From DMER64 sp964600385 (lineage in GTDB: Bacteria > Bacteroidota > Bacteroidia > Bacteroidales > UBA932), in contig CAZRJC010000002.1 of the NCBI GenBank assembly GCA_964600385.1, forward strand, positions 62,001 through 126,000: a stretch of 64,000 bases of DNA. The letters are read 5' to 3'. The position numbers were made by a program, and so were the translations under genes. Below, piece by piece: positions 15,789-24,455 of this stretch (the first letter of the stretch is position 1; every line of letters begins with the position of its first letter). The notes under the pieces were generated by a model that saw only the letters and a list, made by a program, of their open reading frames with translations, had not been told where the DNA came from and did not search any database.

Positions 15789-16473
15789 ATATTCCTTTGG
15801 GACATTCCGCCTGGCATGATCCTGTGTTGGTACAGGAACCGAAACCCAATTCATCCATTTTGGCGACCATTGCCCTGGCACGCTTGCAAGCCTCGGGCTT
15901 ACCCTGTGGAAGATGTGCTAAAGCACTTACCCTGGAAGCAACGAACAACATGGCCGAACCATTCTTGCATGCAGCTACACACGCACCACAACCTATACAA
16001 GAAGCAGCATCCATGCTTAGATCGGCTTGTTTCTTAGAGACCAGATGAGTATGTGCTTCCGGAGCAGAACCGGAATTTACGCTTATGAATCCTCCTGCCT
16101 GAAGTATTTTATCAAAGGCACGTCTGTCAACAATCAGATCTTTTATAACAGGGAAAGCCTTACTTCGCCACGGCTCAACATAAATAACAGCATTATCCTC
16201 AAACCGGCGCATATATAACTGACAGGTAGTAATACTGTCGTCCGGGCCATGAGGCCTGCCGTTAATATACAAGCCACAGGCACCGCAAATACCTTCCCGG
16301 CAGTCGTGATCGAAAGCAACAGGCTCCTCCCCTGTTTCAATAAGTATATGATTAAGGATATCAAGCATTTCCAAAAAGGAAGTATCATCCGTAATATTAT
16401 TAATAGTATAAGTTTTGAATGCTCCCCTGGATCTGGCATCCGGTTGTTTCCATATTTTTAATGTAAAATTCAT
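15724..16473 (-). CDS. frdB: Succinate dehydrogenase/fumarate reductase iron-sulfur subunit
   Basis: This 249-residue subunit passes electrons between FrdA and the quinone side. The [2Fe-2S] site is CREGICGACGLYING with a later Cys in TTCQLYMRRF. The second domain has CIGCGACVAACKNGSAM and CTNTGSCQAECPKGI for the [4Fe-4S] and [3Fe-4S] clusters. It follows frdA by 2 bases. The 3' end overlaps the convergent lipoprotein gene by 65 bases. In Bacteroidales this enzyme normally works as a menaquinol:fumarate reductase during fermentation to succinate. The cytochrome b anchor is not found next to it. Confidence 0.93.
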   Translation of the reverse strand: MNFTLKIWKQPDARSRGAFKTYTINNITDDTSFLEMLDILNHILIETGEEPVAFDHDCREGICGACGLYINGRPHGPDDSITTCQLYMRRFEDNAVIYVEPWRSKAFPVIKDLIVDRRAFDKILQAGGFISVNSGSAPEAHTHLVSKKQADLSMDAASCIGCGACVAACKNGSAMLFVASRVSALAHLPQGKPEACKRARAMVAKMDELGFGSCTNTGSCQAECPKGISIAHIARLNREFLYCKNPGPR

Positions 16474-16475
16474 AG

Positions 16476-18419
16476 CTACTTGTAATTACGTTGAACTACC
16501 TGTGCAAATTCAAAGGTTAATTCTTCCATATGCAATACAGGTTTCTGATCATATCCTTTATACTCCCATGCTGCAACATACATGAAATCACTGTCATTCC
16601 TCAATGTTTCTCCTTCTGAAGTCTGGCTTTCACTTCTGAAGTGACCTCCGCAGGACTCTTCTCTTGATAGCGCATCCATAGCCATCAAACGGGCAAGATC
16701 AATGAAATCTGCTACCCTTAAGGCTTTTTCAAGCTCCTGATTCAATGAATATTGAGAACCATGAACACACACTCCGGCAGCGTAGTCTGTTTTCAGCTCT
16801 TCCAGTTGTTCCATGGCTTTACTAAGACCTTTTGCCGTTCTTGTCATACCTACATATTCCCACATAATATTACCCAGTTTCTTATAGTAAATATCAGTAG
16901 GTATATTGCTCTTATTTCCAGTCAGAAGCATAATTCGTTCATGGACCTGTTTCTCGGCAGTATCAAAAGCGGGGTCAGAGATTTCAAGGTTCTTCTCCCC
17001 TATTTTTCCTGCAAGATAATCCGGCAGAGTGTATGGAAGAATGAAATATCCGTCGGCCAATCCCTGCATGAGTGCCGAAGCACCCAGCCTGTTTGCTCCG
17101 TGATCACTGAAATTAGCCTCCCCAATGGCAAATAGTCCCCTGATGGTAGTCATCAGGTTATAGTCAACCCACAATCCTCCCATTGTATAGTGCATAGCAG
17201 GATAAATCATCATGGGCTCCTTAGCGGGATCTTCACCGGTTATCTTTTGGTACATGTCAAAAAGATTTCCGTAACGTTCATAGATCACCTGATATCCTTG
17301 TTTCCTTATAGCTTCTGAAAAATCGAGGTATACCGCCAAACCCGTTTCACTGACACCAAATCCGGCATCACAACGCTCTTTGGCAGCACGGGATGCCACA
17401 TCGCGGGGAACAAGGTTGCCAAAGGCAGGGTATCGTCTTTCCAGGTAATAATCCCGTTCATTTTCAGGAACTTCTGATGGCTTTATCTGTTTCTTGCGTA
17501 ATTTCAATGCATCTTCCCTGTTTTTTGGAACCCAGATGCGGCCGTCGTTTCGTAACGACTCACTCATAAGCGTAAGTTTGGCCTGATGTGTTCCGTGCAC
17601 GGGAATACAGGTAGGATGTATCTGGGCAAAGCAGGGATTGGCAAACCATGCTCCGCGGCGATAGCATTGCATTAAAGCGGAACCGTTTGAATTCATGGCA
17701 TTTGTGGACAGAAAATAGACATTGCCGTATCCTCCGGTTGCCAGTACAACAGCATGTGCTGCAAAACGTTCAAGCTCTCCCGTCACCAGGTTACGGACAA
17801 TTATTCCTTTCGCCGCTCCGTCAATAACAACCAAATCCATCATCTCGTACCGTGAATATACTTTCACTGTTCCCCGGGCCACCTGACGGTTCATAGAAGA
17901 ATATGCTCCCAAAAGTAATTGCTGGCCGGTCTGTCCCCGGGCGTAAAAAGTACGGCTGACCTGGGCCCCGCCAAAAGAACGGTTGGTCAGGTATCCTCCG
18001 TAATCTCTTGCAAACGGAACTCCCTGAGCAACACAATGATCTATAATAAGATTACTTAATTCCGCTAACCTGTAAACATTTGCCTCCCTTGCCCTGTAGT
18101 CTCCGCCTTTTATAGTATCCAGGAAAAGACGTCTCACAGAATCGTTGTCGTTTTGGTAATTCTTGGCAGCATTTATCCCTCCCTGGGCAGCCACCGAATG
18201 TGCTCTGCGGGGAGAATCACTTATGCAGAAAACACTTACATTATAGCCTTGTTCTCCCAAAGCTGCAGCGGCAGAAGCTCCTGCCAGGCCGGTCCCGACA
18301 ACAATCAATTTCATAGCTGATCTGTTATTGGGAGCAACAAGTTTTAGAGAGGCTTTATGGCGGGTCCATTTCTCTTCAAGGGGTCCTGCCGGGATACGCG
18401 CATCGGGTATATTCTCCAT
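16476..18419 (-). CDS. frdA: Succinate dehydrogenase/fumarate reductase flavoprotein subunit
   Basis: This 647-residue flavoprotein starts at ATG 18419 (MENIPDARIPAGPLEEKW); a longer frame to 18467 runs through the promoter. The FAD fold is LIVVGTGLAGASAAAALGEQG. The covalent-FAD histidine is in RRAHSVAAQGGINAAKN. Active-site stretches HPTCIPVHG, RNDGRIWVPK and VPRDVASRAAKERC are present, as is MHYTMGGLWVD. It is the long form seen in Bacteroidota (B-type complexes). A good promoter lies directly upstream, followed by the divergent NamZ-like gene. There is therefore no upstream frdC, although the usual order is frdC-frdA-frdB. Confidence 0.93.
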   Translation of the reverse strand: MENIPDARIPAGPLEEKWTRHKASLKLVAPNNRSAMKLIVVGTGLAGASAAAALGEQGYNVSVFCISDSPRRAHSVAAQGGINAAKNYQNDNDSVRRLFLDTIKGGDYRAREANVYRLAELSNLIIDHCVAQGVPFARDYGGYLTNRSFGGAQVSRTFYARGQTGQQLLLGAYSSMNRQVARGTVKVYSRYEMMDLVVIDGAAKGIIVRNLVTGELERFAAHAVVLATGGYGNVYFLSTNAMNSNGSALMQCYRRGAWFANPCFAQIHPTCIPVHGTHQAKLTLMSESLRNDGRIWVPKNREDALKLRKKQIKPSEVPENERDYYLERRYPAFGNLVPRDVASRAAKERCDAGFGVSETGLAVYLDFSEAIRKQGYQVIYERYGNLFDMYQKITGEDPAKEPMMIYPAMHYTMGGLWVDYNLMTTIRGLFAIGEANFSDHGANRLGASALMQGLADGYFILPYTLPDYLAGKIGEKNLEISDPAFDTAEKQVHERIMLLTGNKSNIPTDIYYKKLGNIMWEYVGMTRTAKGLSKAMEQLEELKTDYAAGVCVHGSQYSLNQELEKALRVADFIDLARLMAMDALSREESCGGHFRSESQTSEGETLRNDSDFMYVAAWEYKGYDQKPVLHMEELTFEFAQVVQRNYK

Positions 18420-18438
18420 AAGTATCTTGTTATTTGTA

Positions 18439-18467
18439 CAAAAATACAAAACAATGCCGAGATGCAA
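18439..18467 (-). promoter_or_regulatory. Promoter of frdAB (TTG, 18-base spacer, TATTTTTG)
   Basis: On the minus strand TTG (18467-18465) is followed by 18 bases and TATTTTTG (18446-18439). The ATG is 19 bases downstream. Both elements fit the Bacteroidetes promoter and show that frdA is the first gene of its transcript. Confidence 0.6.
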
Positions 18468-18510
18468 TTTTTTCCTAACTTAGTACGTTAATTTATCTAA
18501 TTATATACAC

Positions 18511-19701
18511 ATGAAATGCTTGTCAATATTAGGTATTTCCACAGTATTACTGTTTATTGCAGCCTGTGGCAATACGCCCGTTATAGAGGAACTGCGCACG
18601 GGCGCGGAAAACACCTCGGCATACCTTCCGCTGCTCAAGGGTAAAAAAGTTGGGATACTTACCAACCATACCGCTACTATCGGCAACACTCACCTGGTAG
18701 ACAGCCTCATGGCCCTGGGTGTGGATATAAAAGTGATTTTTGCTCCCGAACACGGTTTCAGAGGAGATGCAGATGCCGGAGGGCATATAGACAATAATAC
18801 AGACCCTGTAACGGGTATTCCCATCGTATCTGTTTACGGTAAAAACTTAATACCCTCAGACAGCATAATGCAGCAAATTGACGTCGCCTTATTTGATATT
18901 CAGGATGTTGGTCTGCGTTTCTACACATATCTCTCTTCTATGTATTATTACATGGAGGCCTGTGCCAGGAATCAGGTTCCCCTGATTGTACTGGACCGGC
19001 CGAATCCCAACGGGCACATTGTTTCCGGGCCTGTTCTTGATATGAAATACCGTTCATTTGTAGGAATCATACCAATACCTGTTGTACATGGAATGACACT
19101 GGGGGAACTGGCCTGCATGATTAACAAGAAATACTGGCTGCCAGACAGTCTGCAGGCAGATCTTACCGTTGCTCCCTGTCTGAATTACAACCATTCAACC
19201 CATTATACTCTGCCGATAAAACCTTCTCCCAATCTTCCCAATAACCGTTCCATCTATCTTTATCCGTCCATCTGCCCGTTTGAGGCTACCCCGGTAAGCC
19301 TGGGACGCGGTACTGAATTTCCTTTCCAGGTTTACGGACATCCCCTGATGCAGGGTTATTCTTTTTCCTTCACCCCTTCGCCCATGCCAGGGGCAGGCAA
19401 TCCTCCGCAAAAAGGGAATCTTTGCTATGGAGTGGACCTGAGGACTTCACCACCGGACGAAGCCATATGGGAAGAAGGCTTTACGCTTAAATACGTTATA
19501 GATGCCTATAACAATCTTCAACAGACAGATCTTGCCGGAGCTCCTTTCTTTACCGATTATTTCGAAAAACTGGTGGGTGTGGAATATGCCCGTTCCATGA
19601 TTCTGGAAGGTAAATCGGCAGAAGAAATCGCCGCTCTTTGGAATGACAGTCTGGAGTCTTTCAAAGCAGAAAGAAAACAATACCTGATTTACCCCGAATA
19701 A
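18511..19701 (+). CDS. DUF1343 lipoprotein, NamZ-type exo-beta-N-acetylmuramidase
   Basis: This 396-residue lipoprotein (lipobox LLFIAACG, Cys 19) belongs to the DUF1343/NamZ family. Family sequences include KVGILTNHTA, IFAPEHGFRGDADAG, FDIQDVGLRFYTYLSSM and VLDRPNPNG. Characterised members remove non-reducing-end N-acetylmuramic acid from peptidoglycan fragments. This supports a role in cell wall recycling or scavenging in the periplasm or at the outer membrane. It is divergent from frdA and 12 bases upstream of a DUF4251 gene. The activity is known for related proteins and inferred here. Confidence 0.88.
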   Translation: MKCLSILGISTVLLFIAACGNTPVIEELRTGAENTSAYLPLLKGKKVGILTNHTATIGNTHLVDSLMALGVDIKVIFAPEHGFRGDADAGGHIDNNTDPVTGIPIVSVYGKNLIPSDSIMQQIDVALFDIQDVGLRFYTYLSSMYYYMEACARNQVPLIVLDRPNPNGHIVSGPVLDMKYRSFVGIIPIPVVHGMTLGELACMINKKYWLPDSLQADLTVAPCLNYNHSTHYTLPIKPSPNLPNNRSIYLYPSICPFEATPVSLGRGTEFPFQVYGHPLMQGYSFSFTPSPMPGAGNPPQKGNLCYGVDLRTSPPDEAIWEEGFTLKYVIDAYNNLQQTDLAGAPFFTDYFEKLVGVEYARSMILEGKSAEEIAALWNDSLESFKAERKQYLIYPE

Positions 19702-19713
19702 TAATTAAAAAAC

Positions 19714-20229
19714 ATGAAAAGCAGACATTCATATCCGTTATTTACTGCTGTAATTTTGTGTCTTACAGTAGCTACAGCATTTGCCCAGACGCGAAAAGAG
19801 GAAAGGGCTGCCAAACGTGATTCTATGGAAAACGTAGTAAGAGAAATCGTTGAAAGCGGTACGTTTACCATAGAAATTGACCGTGCCAATCCCATGCGCG
19901 GTGCTTCCCGGAATTTATTTCCTTCATATGAAATGAAAATTGAGGGAGATAAAGTAACTACTTATCTGCCGTATTTCGGCCGCTCATACACTGCCCCTGC
20001 CGACCCCAGAAACCTTGGCATTGAATTGAAAGATTACCAAACTATCATCAAGCAGAAGACAAACAATAAAAAAGATAATATATTCTCTTTCGAAGCTAAA
20101 ACAGCCGGTAACGAAACATGTAATTTTACAGTGACTGTCTCTGCCGGGGGAAGTGTTGCTATTTCTCTAATAAGCAGTAACCGGCAGGCTATTACTTATT
20201 CAGGACAAATAATAACAAGTGATAAATAA
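19714..20229 (+). CDS. DUF4251 family exported protein
   Basis: This 171-residue protein has a signal peptide (cleavage likely after TAFAQ, about residue 25). The mature domain runs from KEERAAKRDSMENVVREIVE through NLFPSYEMKIEGDKVTTYLPYFGR, which is the DUF4251 pattern found in Bacteroidota. No function is established for the family. The gene is 12 bases after the NamZ-like lipoprotein and 6 bases before the molybdenum hydroxylase genes, so it may be carried in one transcript with them, but that does not imply a shared pathway. Confidence 0.75.
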   Translation: MKSRHSYPLFTAVILCLTVATAFAQTRKEERAAKRDSMENVVREIVESGTFTIEIDRANPMRGASRNLFPSYEMKIEGDKVTTYLPYFGRSYTAPADPRNLGIELKDYQTIIKQKTNNKKDNIFSFEAKTAGNETCNFTVTVSAGGSVAISLISSNRQAITYSGQIITSDK

Positions 20230-20235
20230 TTAGTC

Positions 20236-21645
20236 ATGGACATTCTCCGCTTTTATATTAACGGGCAGGAAAGGGAAATTGATTTTTCGGAACCGGAAAG
20301 TCCTTCTCCTTTCTGTTCCGTTTTACACTATATCCGTCATTACGAAAAGTTGACCGGAACAAAAGAAATGTGTGGCAAGGGAGACTGCGGTGCCTGTACG
20401 GTTATTCTTGCATCCCCAACGGATAAGAAGGGAGAATGTAATTATCGGGCGCTTGATTCCTGCCTGTTGCCTATTGCCGAACTACACGGCAATCATCTGC
20501 TTACCATAGAAGCGCCGGCAGATTGTATGGACACTTTACCAATTAGAGAGGCTTTTTTGAAGGAAAGGGCCAGCCAGTGCGGGTTTTGTTCTCCCGGCAT
20601 GGTTCTCTCAATATATTCTCATATTAAGAACGGTTATCCCTTTACATCGGCTTTTATTAAACGGACTTTGTCGGGGAACCTCTGCCGGTGCACAGGTTAT
20701 ACAGCCATACTCCAGGCGGCCCTGTCACTTGAAAAAGCAGGAGCAATCATAAACCTGAATGAGAAACCTCTTATCTTCCCGGTCATAGAGAGCAAAAGTC
20801 TGTATTTGAGAAAAAACGACGAATCCTATATCCGGCCAGCCTGTCTTCAGGAATTGAAAGAACTTCGCAAGGATAACCCAACCCTGCCTTTGGCCGGGGG
20901 TCTTACCGGCAGCGGAATGACTCACAGGCAATCCGTTATTGATGTATCACATGTCAAAGAAATGCTGGCATGTGAAGAAACAGAAGATTCCATTACACTG
21001 GGAGCCTCTTGTACCATTAAAGAAATGAACACATTACTGGGTAAACATTTTCCTTACATGGTTCCTTTCCTGGAAGATTTTGCATCGGAACAGATACGTG
21101 GAAAAGCCACAATAGGGGGGAGCCTTGCAGACGGATCTCCCGTGGGAGATATTATGCCTCTGTGCATGGCGCACAACGCGGTATGCATTATTATGGGAAC
21201 TGACAGCATCCGGGAAGTGGACTGCGACCGTTTCCTGCTCAATTACAGAAAAGTAGATCTGAAACCCGGGGAGTTTATTTTTGCCGTTCGCTTTAAAAAA
21301 CCGGCAGATAACGTTTTTTATGCCGCTTTTAAACAATCCCGGCGAAAAAATATGGATATTTCATCTGTTTGTCTGGCTGCTGCCGTAGAACTTATAAATG
21401 GAAAATGTCGTTCGGTGAGACTTGTTTACGGAGGAATGGCGGCAGTAACGGCACATGCACTACACACAGAAAAATTCCTGAAAGGAAAAGTGTTCTCTCT
21501 GTCCAACTGCAAAAAAGCCGCTGCCTGTCTGGATGCCGATTTTGAACCTCTTTCAGACCTGCGCGGGAGCAAACAGTACCGTATGGATACAGCCAAAAAC
21601 ATGTTGATTTCCTTATATGAGAAATACACTAAGCAAAATGAATAA
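20236..21645 (+). CDS. Molybdenum hydroxylase (xanthine dehydrogenase-like) Fe-S/FAD subunit
   Basis: This 469-residue protein fuses two [2Fe-2S] domains to an FAD domain, like XdhA. The first cluster is in MCGKGDCGACTV with a later DSCLLP. The second is in QCGFCSPGMV and LCRCTGY. The FAD domain starts at about residue 190. It includes LPLAGGLTGSG and ATIGGSLADGSPVGDIMPL, the usual FAD-binding loops. The product passes electrons from the molybdenum site to NAD+ or another acceptor. It overlaps the catalytic subunit gene by 8 bases. No XdhC-type maturation gene is in the window. Confidence 0.88.
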   Translation: MDILRFYINGQEREIDFSEPESPSPFCSVLHYIRHYEKLTGTKEMCGKGDCGACTVILASPTDKKGECNYRALDSCLLPIAELHGNHLLTIEAPADCMDTLPIREAFLKERASQCGFCSPGMVLSIYSHIKNGYPFTSAFIKRTLSGNLCRCTGYTAILQAALSLEKAGAIINLNEKPLIFPVIESKSLYLRKNDESYIRPACLQELKELRKDNPTLPLAGGLTGSGMTHRQSVIDVSHVKEMLACEETEDSITLGASCTIKEMNTLLGKHFPYMVPFLEDFASEQIRGKATIGGSLADGSPVGDIMPLCMAHNAVCIIMGTDSIREVDCDRFLLNYRKVDLKPGEFIFAVRFKKPADNVFYAAFKQSRRKNMDISSVCLAAAVELINGKCRSVRLVYGGMAAVTAHALHTEKFLKGKVFSLSNCKKAAACLDADFEPLSDLRGSKQYRMDTAKNMLISLYEKYTKQNE

Positions 21646-23896
21646 CCCGGACATGTTTCAATACAGGGAAGCCTCGCATCTTTCAGGAACCACTGACTAT
21701 ATACCCGATATGGATGTCAGTGCTTCCAGTCTGAAAGCTTATGTGGTTACTTCGCCTTATGCCAGGGCCAGACTTGTCAGGTGTGATGTTTCCGGAATTA
21801 AATCCGCGCCGGGCGTTCAGGCAGTTCTCACAGCAGAAGACATACCGGGAATCAATCAAATGGGTATTGTGGCCCCGGACGAACCCTGTCTTATGCCTGC
21901 AGGAACCGTTTGCGGGTATATGGGACAGGCTGTATGCCTGATTGCGGCTCAGACTTTCGAAATGGCAAAAAAAGCTGCTTCGCTTATCGAATGGGAATGG
22001 GAGGAACTGGAACCGGTACTTTCTCTGAAGGAAGCCATGGATAAAAAGAACTTTCTGTTTGACCCTCTCATTCTTACACGGGGAAATCCTGAAAAGGCCA
22101 TGCAGGAGGCTCCTTTTCATGTTGAAGGAATGCTATCAGCCGGCGGACAGGAACATGCATATTTTGAATCACAGTCTGCCTATGCCGTTCCCCGGAGCCA
22201 GGGTGGATTTTTCATTCGTTCATCCACCCAGAATCCAACCGATAATCAACGCATTGTTTCACAAATACTTTCCCTTCCGGCATCTATGATTGAGATAGAA
22301 GCAGGATGTCTTGGGGGAGGTTTCGGGGGAAAACAAAGCCAGGGCTCATGGACTGCCGCCTGGGCTTCGTTACTTGCCTGGAATACCGGGAAGCCCGTAT
22401 TAATGATCCTTGAAAGGGAGCAGGATATGTGTCTGAGTGGAAAACGTCATCCCGTGGAAGCACGCTGGAAAGCGGGTTTTAATAAAGAGGGGAAGATTCT
22501 GGCGTATGAAGTATCCATGGCTTTTGACTGCGGATGGTGTGAAGATGTATCTTCTGCCGTATTGCATCACTGCATTTTTCATATAGACAGTGCCTATTTT
22601 CTTCCGGCTCTCTCGGCCACACTGTATGCCTGCAGAACCAACAAAACAAGCAGTACAGCCTTTCGTGGTTTTGGGGTACCTCAGGCAGCTGCTGTTATTG
22701 AATCGGCTATTACTGCCATATCCGGGGTGTTGAAGAAAGATGCGGCCGTTATCAGACTTAAGAACTATTACGGCATAAAGAAAAATAATACAACACCGTG
22801 CAATATGACAGTGGAACATAATATTTTACGTTCTGCACACAGCCAAATCATAAAAACCAGCGATTATAAAAAGCTAAGAAAGGAAACCACTGAATTCAAC
22901 AGGAAGCATGCTTATATAAAAAGAGGACTGGCAATGGTTCCCGTCAAATTCGGAATTTCATTCAATGAATCTTTTCTTAACCAGGCCGGTGCCCTTGTTA
23001 ATATATACAAAGACGGCTCGGTGCTGCTGCATCACGCAGGCACCGAAATGGGCCAGGGATTGCACGATAAAATGAGAATCGTTGTCCACAGGGAACTGGG
23101 TGTTCCCTTGGAACGAATCAGAGTTTATAATACGACAACCTCGGTAATTCCCAACACAACCTCTACCGCAGCATCCACAGGAACTGATTTTGGGGGAGCC
23201 GCTCTAAAGGATGCCTGTGATAAACTTAAAAAACGTCTGGTTCCTTTTGCCCTGGAACTAATGGACCGGAAAAAAGGATCTCTTTGTTGGAAAAACGATC
23301 AGATAACCTGCTCCGAAAGCGGTCAGGAAATTTCTTTTATCTCTTTGGTTAATCATGCCTATATGATGTGCGAATCGTTAAGTGAAAAAGGATTCTATAC
23401 ACGCAAAAATATTGGTTTTGATCTGGAAACCATGGAAGGACGCCCTTATTGGTACTATGTGATGGGGACTTCAGTTGCCTATGTGGAACTGGACCTGCTT
23501 ACAGGAAATCACCGTATTATTGATGTGTGGATTGTCCATGACTGTGGAAAAACAATAGACAAAGGAATTGATCTGGGTCAGATCCACGGAGCTTTCATGC
23601 AGGGAACAGGATGGTGCACCCTTGAACAGTTAATAACAGACAATAAAGGCCGTTTATTGACAGATTCTTTTGATAATTATAAAATACCTGGAATTTATGA
23701 TATCCCTGAAAATTATCATATCGCTCTTTATGAGGGTAATCCAGAACCTCTTAACATACAGAATACAAGAGCCATTGGAGAACCGCCCCTTATTTACGGG
23801 CTGTCTGTATGGCTGGCCCTGCAGGATGCCCGGGGCACAACTTTACCCATACCGGCTACTAAAGAAATGTTAATAAAACCAATGTACAATGAGTAA
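21638..23896 (+). CDS. Molybdenum hydroxylase catalytic (molybdopterin-binding) subunit, xanthine dehydrogenase-like
   Basis: This subunit has 752 residues from ATG 21638, which overlaps the stop of the Fe-S/FAD gene. It has the aldehyde oxidase/xanthine dehydrogenase two-domain layout. Visible motifs include GGQEHAYFE (substrate Glu region), LGGGFGGKQSQG (cofactor loop), AFRGFGVPQA (Arg of the active site), EMGQGLHDKM and the catalytic Glu in AIGEPPLIYG near the C-terminus. These fit a purine-type hydroxylase, though some family members act on other N-heterocycles or aldehydes. The gene overlaps the next small membrane protein gene by 8 bases. Substrate call is moderate; family call is strong. 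Confidence 0.86.
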   Translation: MNNPDMFQYREASHLSGTTDYIPDMDVSASSLKAYVVTSPYARARLVRCDVSGIKSAPGVQAVLTAEDIPGINQMGIVAPDEPCLMPAGTVCGYMGQAVCLIAAQTFEMAKKAASLIEWEWEELEPVLSLKEAMDKKNFLFDPLILTRGNPEKAMQEAPFHVEGMLSAGGQEHAYFESQSAYAVPRSQGGFFIRSSTQNPTDNQRIVSQILSLPASMIEIEAGCLGGGFGGKQSQGSWTAAWASLLAWNTGKPVLMILEREQDMCLSGKRHPVEARWKAGFNKEGKILAYEVSMAFDCGWCEDVSSAVLHHCIFHIDSAYFLPALSATLYACRTNKTSSTAFRGFGVPQAAAVIESAITAISGVLKKDAAVIRLKNYYGIKKNNTTPCNMTVEHNILRSAHSQIIKTSDYKKLRKETTEFNRKHAYIKRGLAMVPVKFGISFNESFLNQAGALVNIYKDGSVLLHHAGTEMGQGLHDKMRIVVHRELGVPLERIRVYNTTTSVIPNTTSTAASTGTDFGGAALKDACDKLKKRLVPFALELMDRKKGSLCWKNDQITCSESGQEISFISLVNHAYMMCESLSEKGFYTRKNIGFDLETMEGRPYWYYVMGTSVAYVELDLLTGNHRIIDVWIVHDCGKTIDKGIDLGQIHGAFMQGTGWCTLEQLITDNKGRLLTDSFDNYKIPGIYDIPENYHIALYEGNPEPLNIQNTRAIGEPPLIYGLSVWLALQDARGTTLPIPATKEMLIKPMYNE

Positions 23897-24266
23897 GTAT
23901 CTGCGAATCATAATATTCTGGTCCGCCTGCTGGGGCCTTACAGAGGCCGTTGCAGGCTATGTACTGCATCTTACAGAAGTATCACCAGGAATCATTTTGT
24001 ATTTTTTTGGTGCTTATTGTCTTATGAAGGCATACACACAATCGGGATACCGTTTTGCTATTCCCGTTGCCATAACGCTTATTACTGCATTGCTGAAACT
24101 CAGCAATTTGTTTTTCACTCCATATTTGCTTCATTACAGGGTATATTATCCTGTATTGGCTATATTGGGAGAAGGTTTGATTACCTCATTCCTTTTGTTG
24201 ATAAGTTCAAGCTCTCCTGTGAATAAGTTGTTAAATACTCTGCTGATAAAAAACAAAAAGATGTGA
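23889..24266 (+). CDS. Small hydrophobic membrane protein, unknown function
   Basis: This 125-residue protein is mostly hydrophobic, with about four predicted membrane helices (residues 5-25, 30-48, 55-75, 85-105) and a basic tail ending LLIKNKKM. Its ATG overlaps the stop of the molybdenum hydroxylase gene by 8 bases, so the two are likely translationally coupled. I do not recognise a named family. It could be a permease-like partner for the hydroxylase substrate, but nothing in the sequence proves that. Two DnaA boxes (24218-24226, 24262-24270) lie in or across its 3' end. Confidence 0.7.
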   Translation: MSKYLRIIIFWSACWGLTEAVAGYVLHLTEVSPGIILYFFGAYCLMKAYTQSGYRFAIPVAITLITALLKLSNLFFTPYLLHYRVYYPVLAILGEGLITSFLLLISSSSPVNKLLNTLLIKNKKM

Positions 24267-24455
24267 ATAAAACGAAAGCTGTGGATAAAGGTTCTTTTAT
24301 CCACATTTATCCACTCTTTTTTAAACAGGTAATTGATTAATTAAAATTAATAATATATTGATAAACAATAAATTACATATATTTATCAACATATTAACAG
24401 GCAATAATAAAGAACACAAAACATAAATTAAAAAAGTAATTATATATATTTCCCC
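24196..24455. other. Candidate chromosomal replication origin (oriC)
   Basis: Perfect DnaA boxes (TTATNCACA) occur at 24218-24226, 24262-24270 and 24280-24288 (minus strand) and at 24297-24305 (plus strand). Near matches are TTATCCACT at 24307-24315 and TTATCAACA at 24196-24204 (minus) and 24383-24391 (plus). Next to them, about 24316-24455 is extremely AT-rich, with runs such as TTGATTAATTAAAATTAATA, and fits a DNA-unwinding element. The segment is also the only long non-coding gap in this half of the window (24267-24455). No similar cluster was seen elsewhere. The promoter of ruvB must also lie here. Confidence 0.68.
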
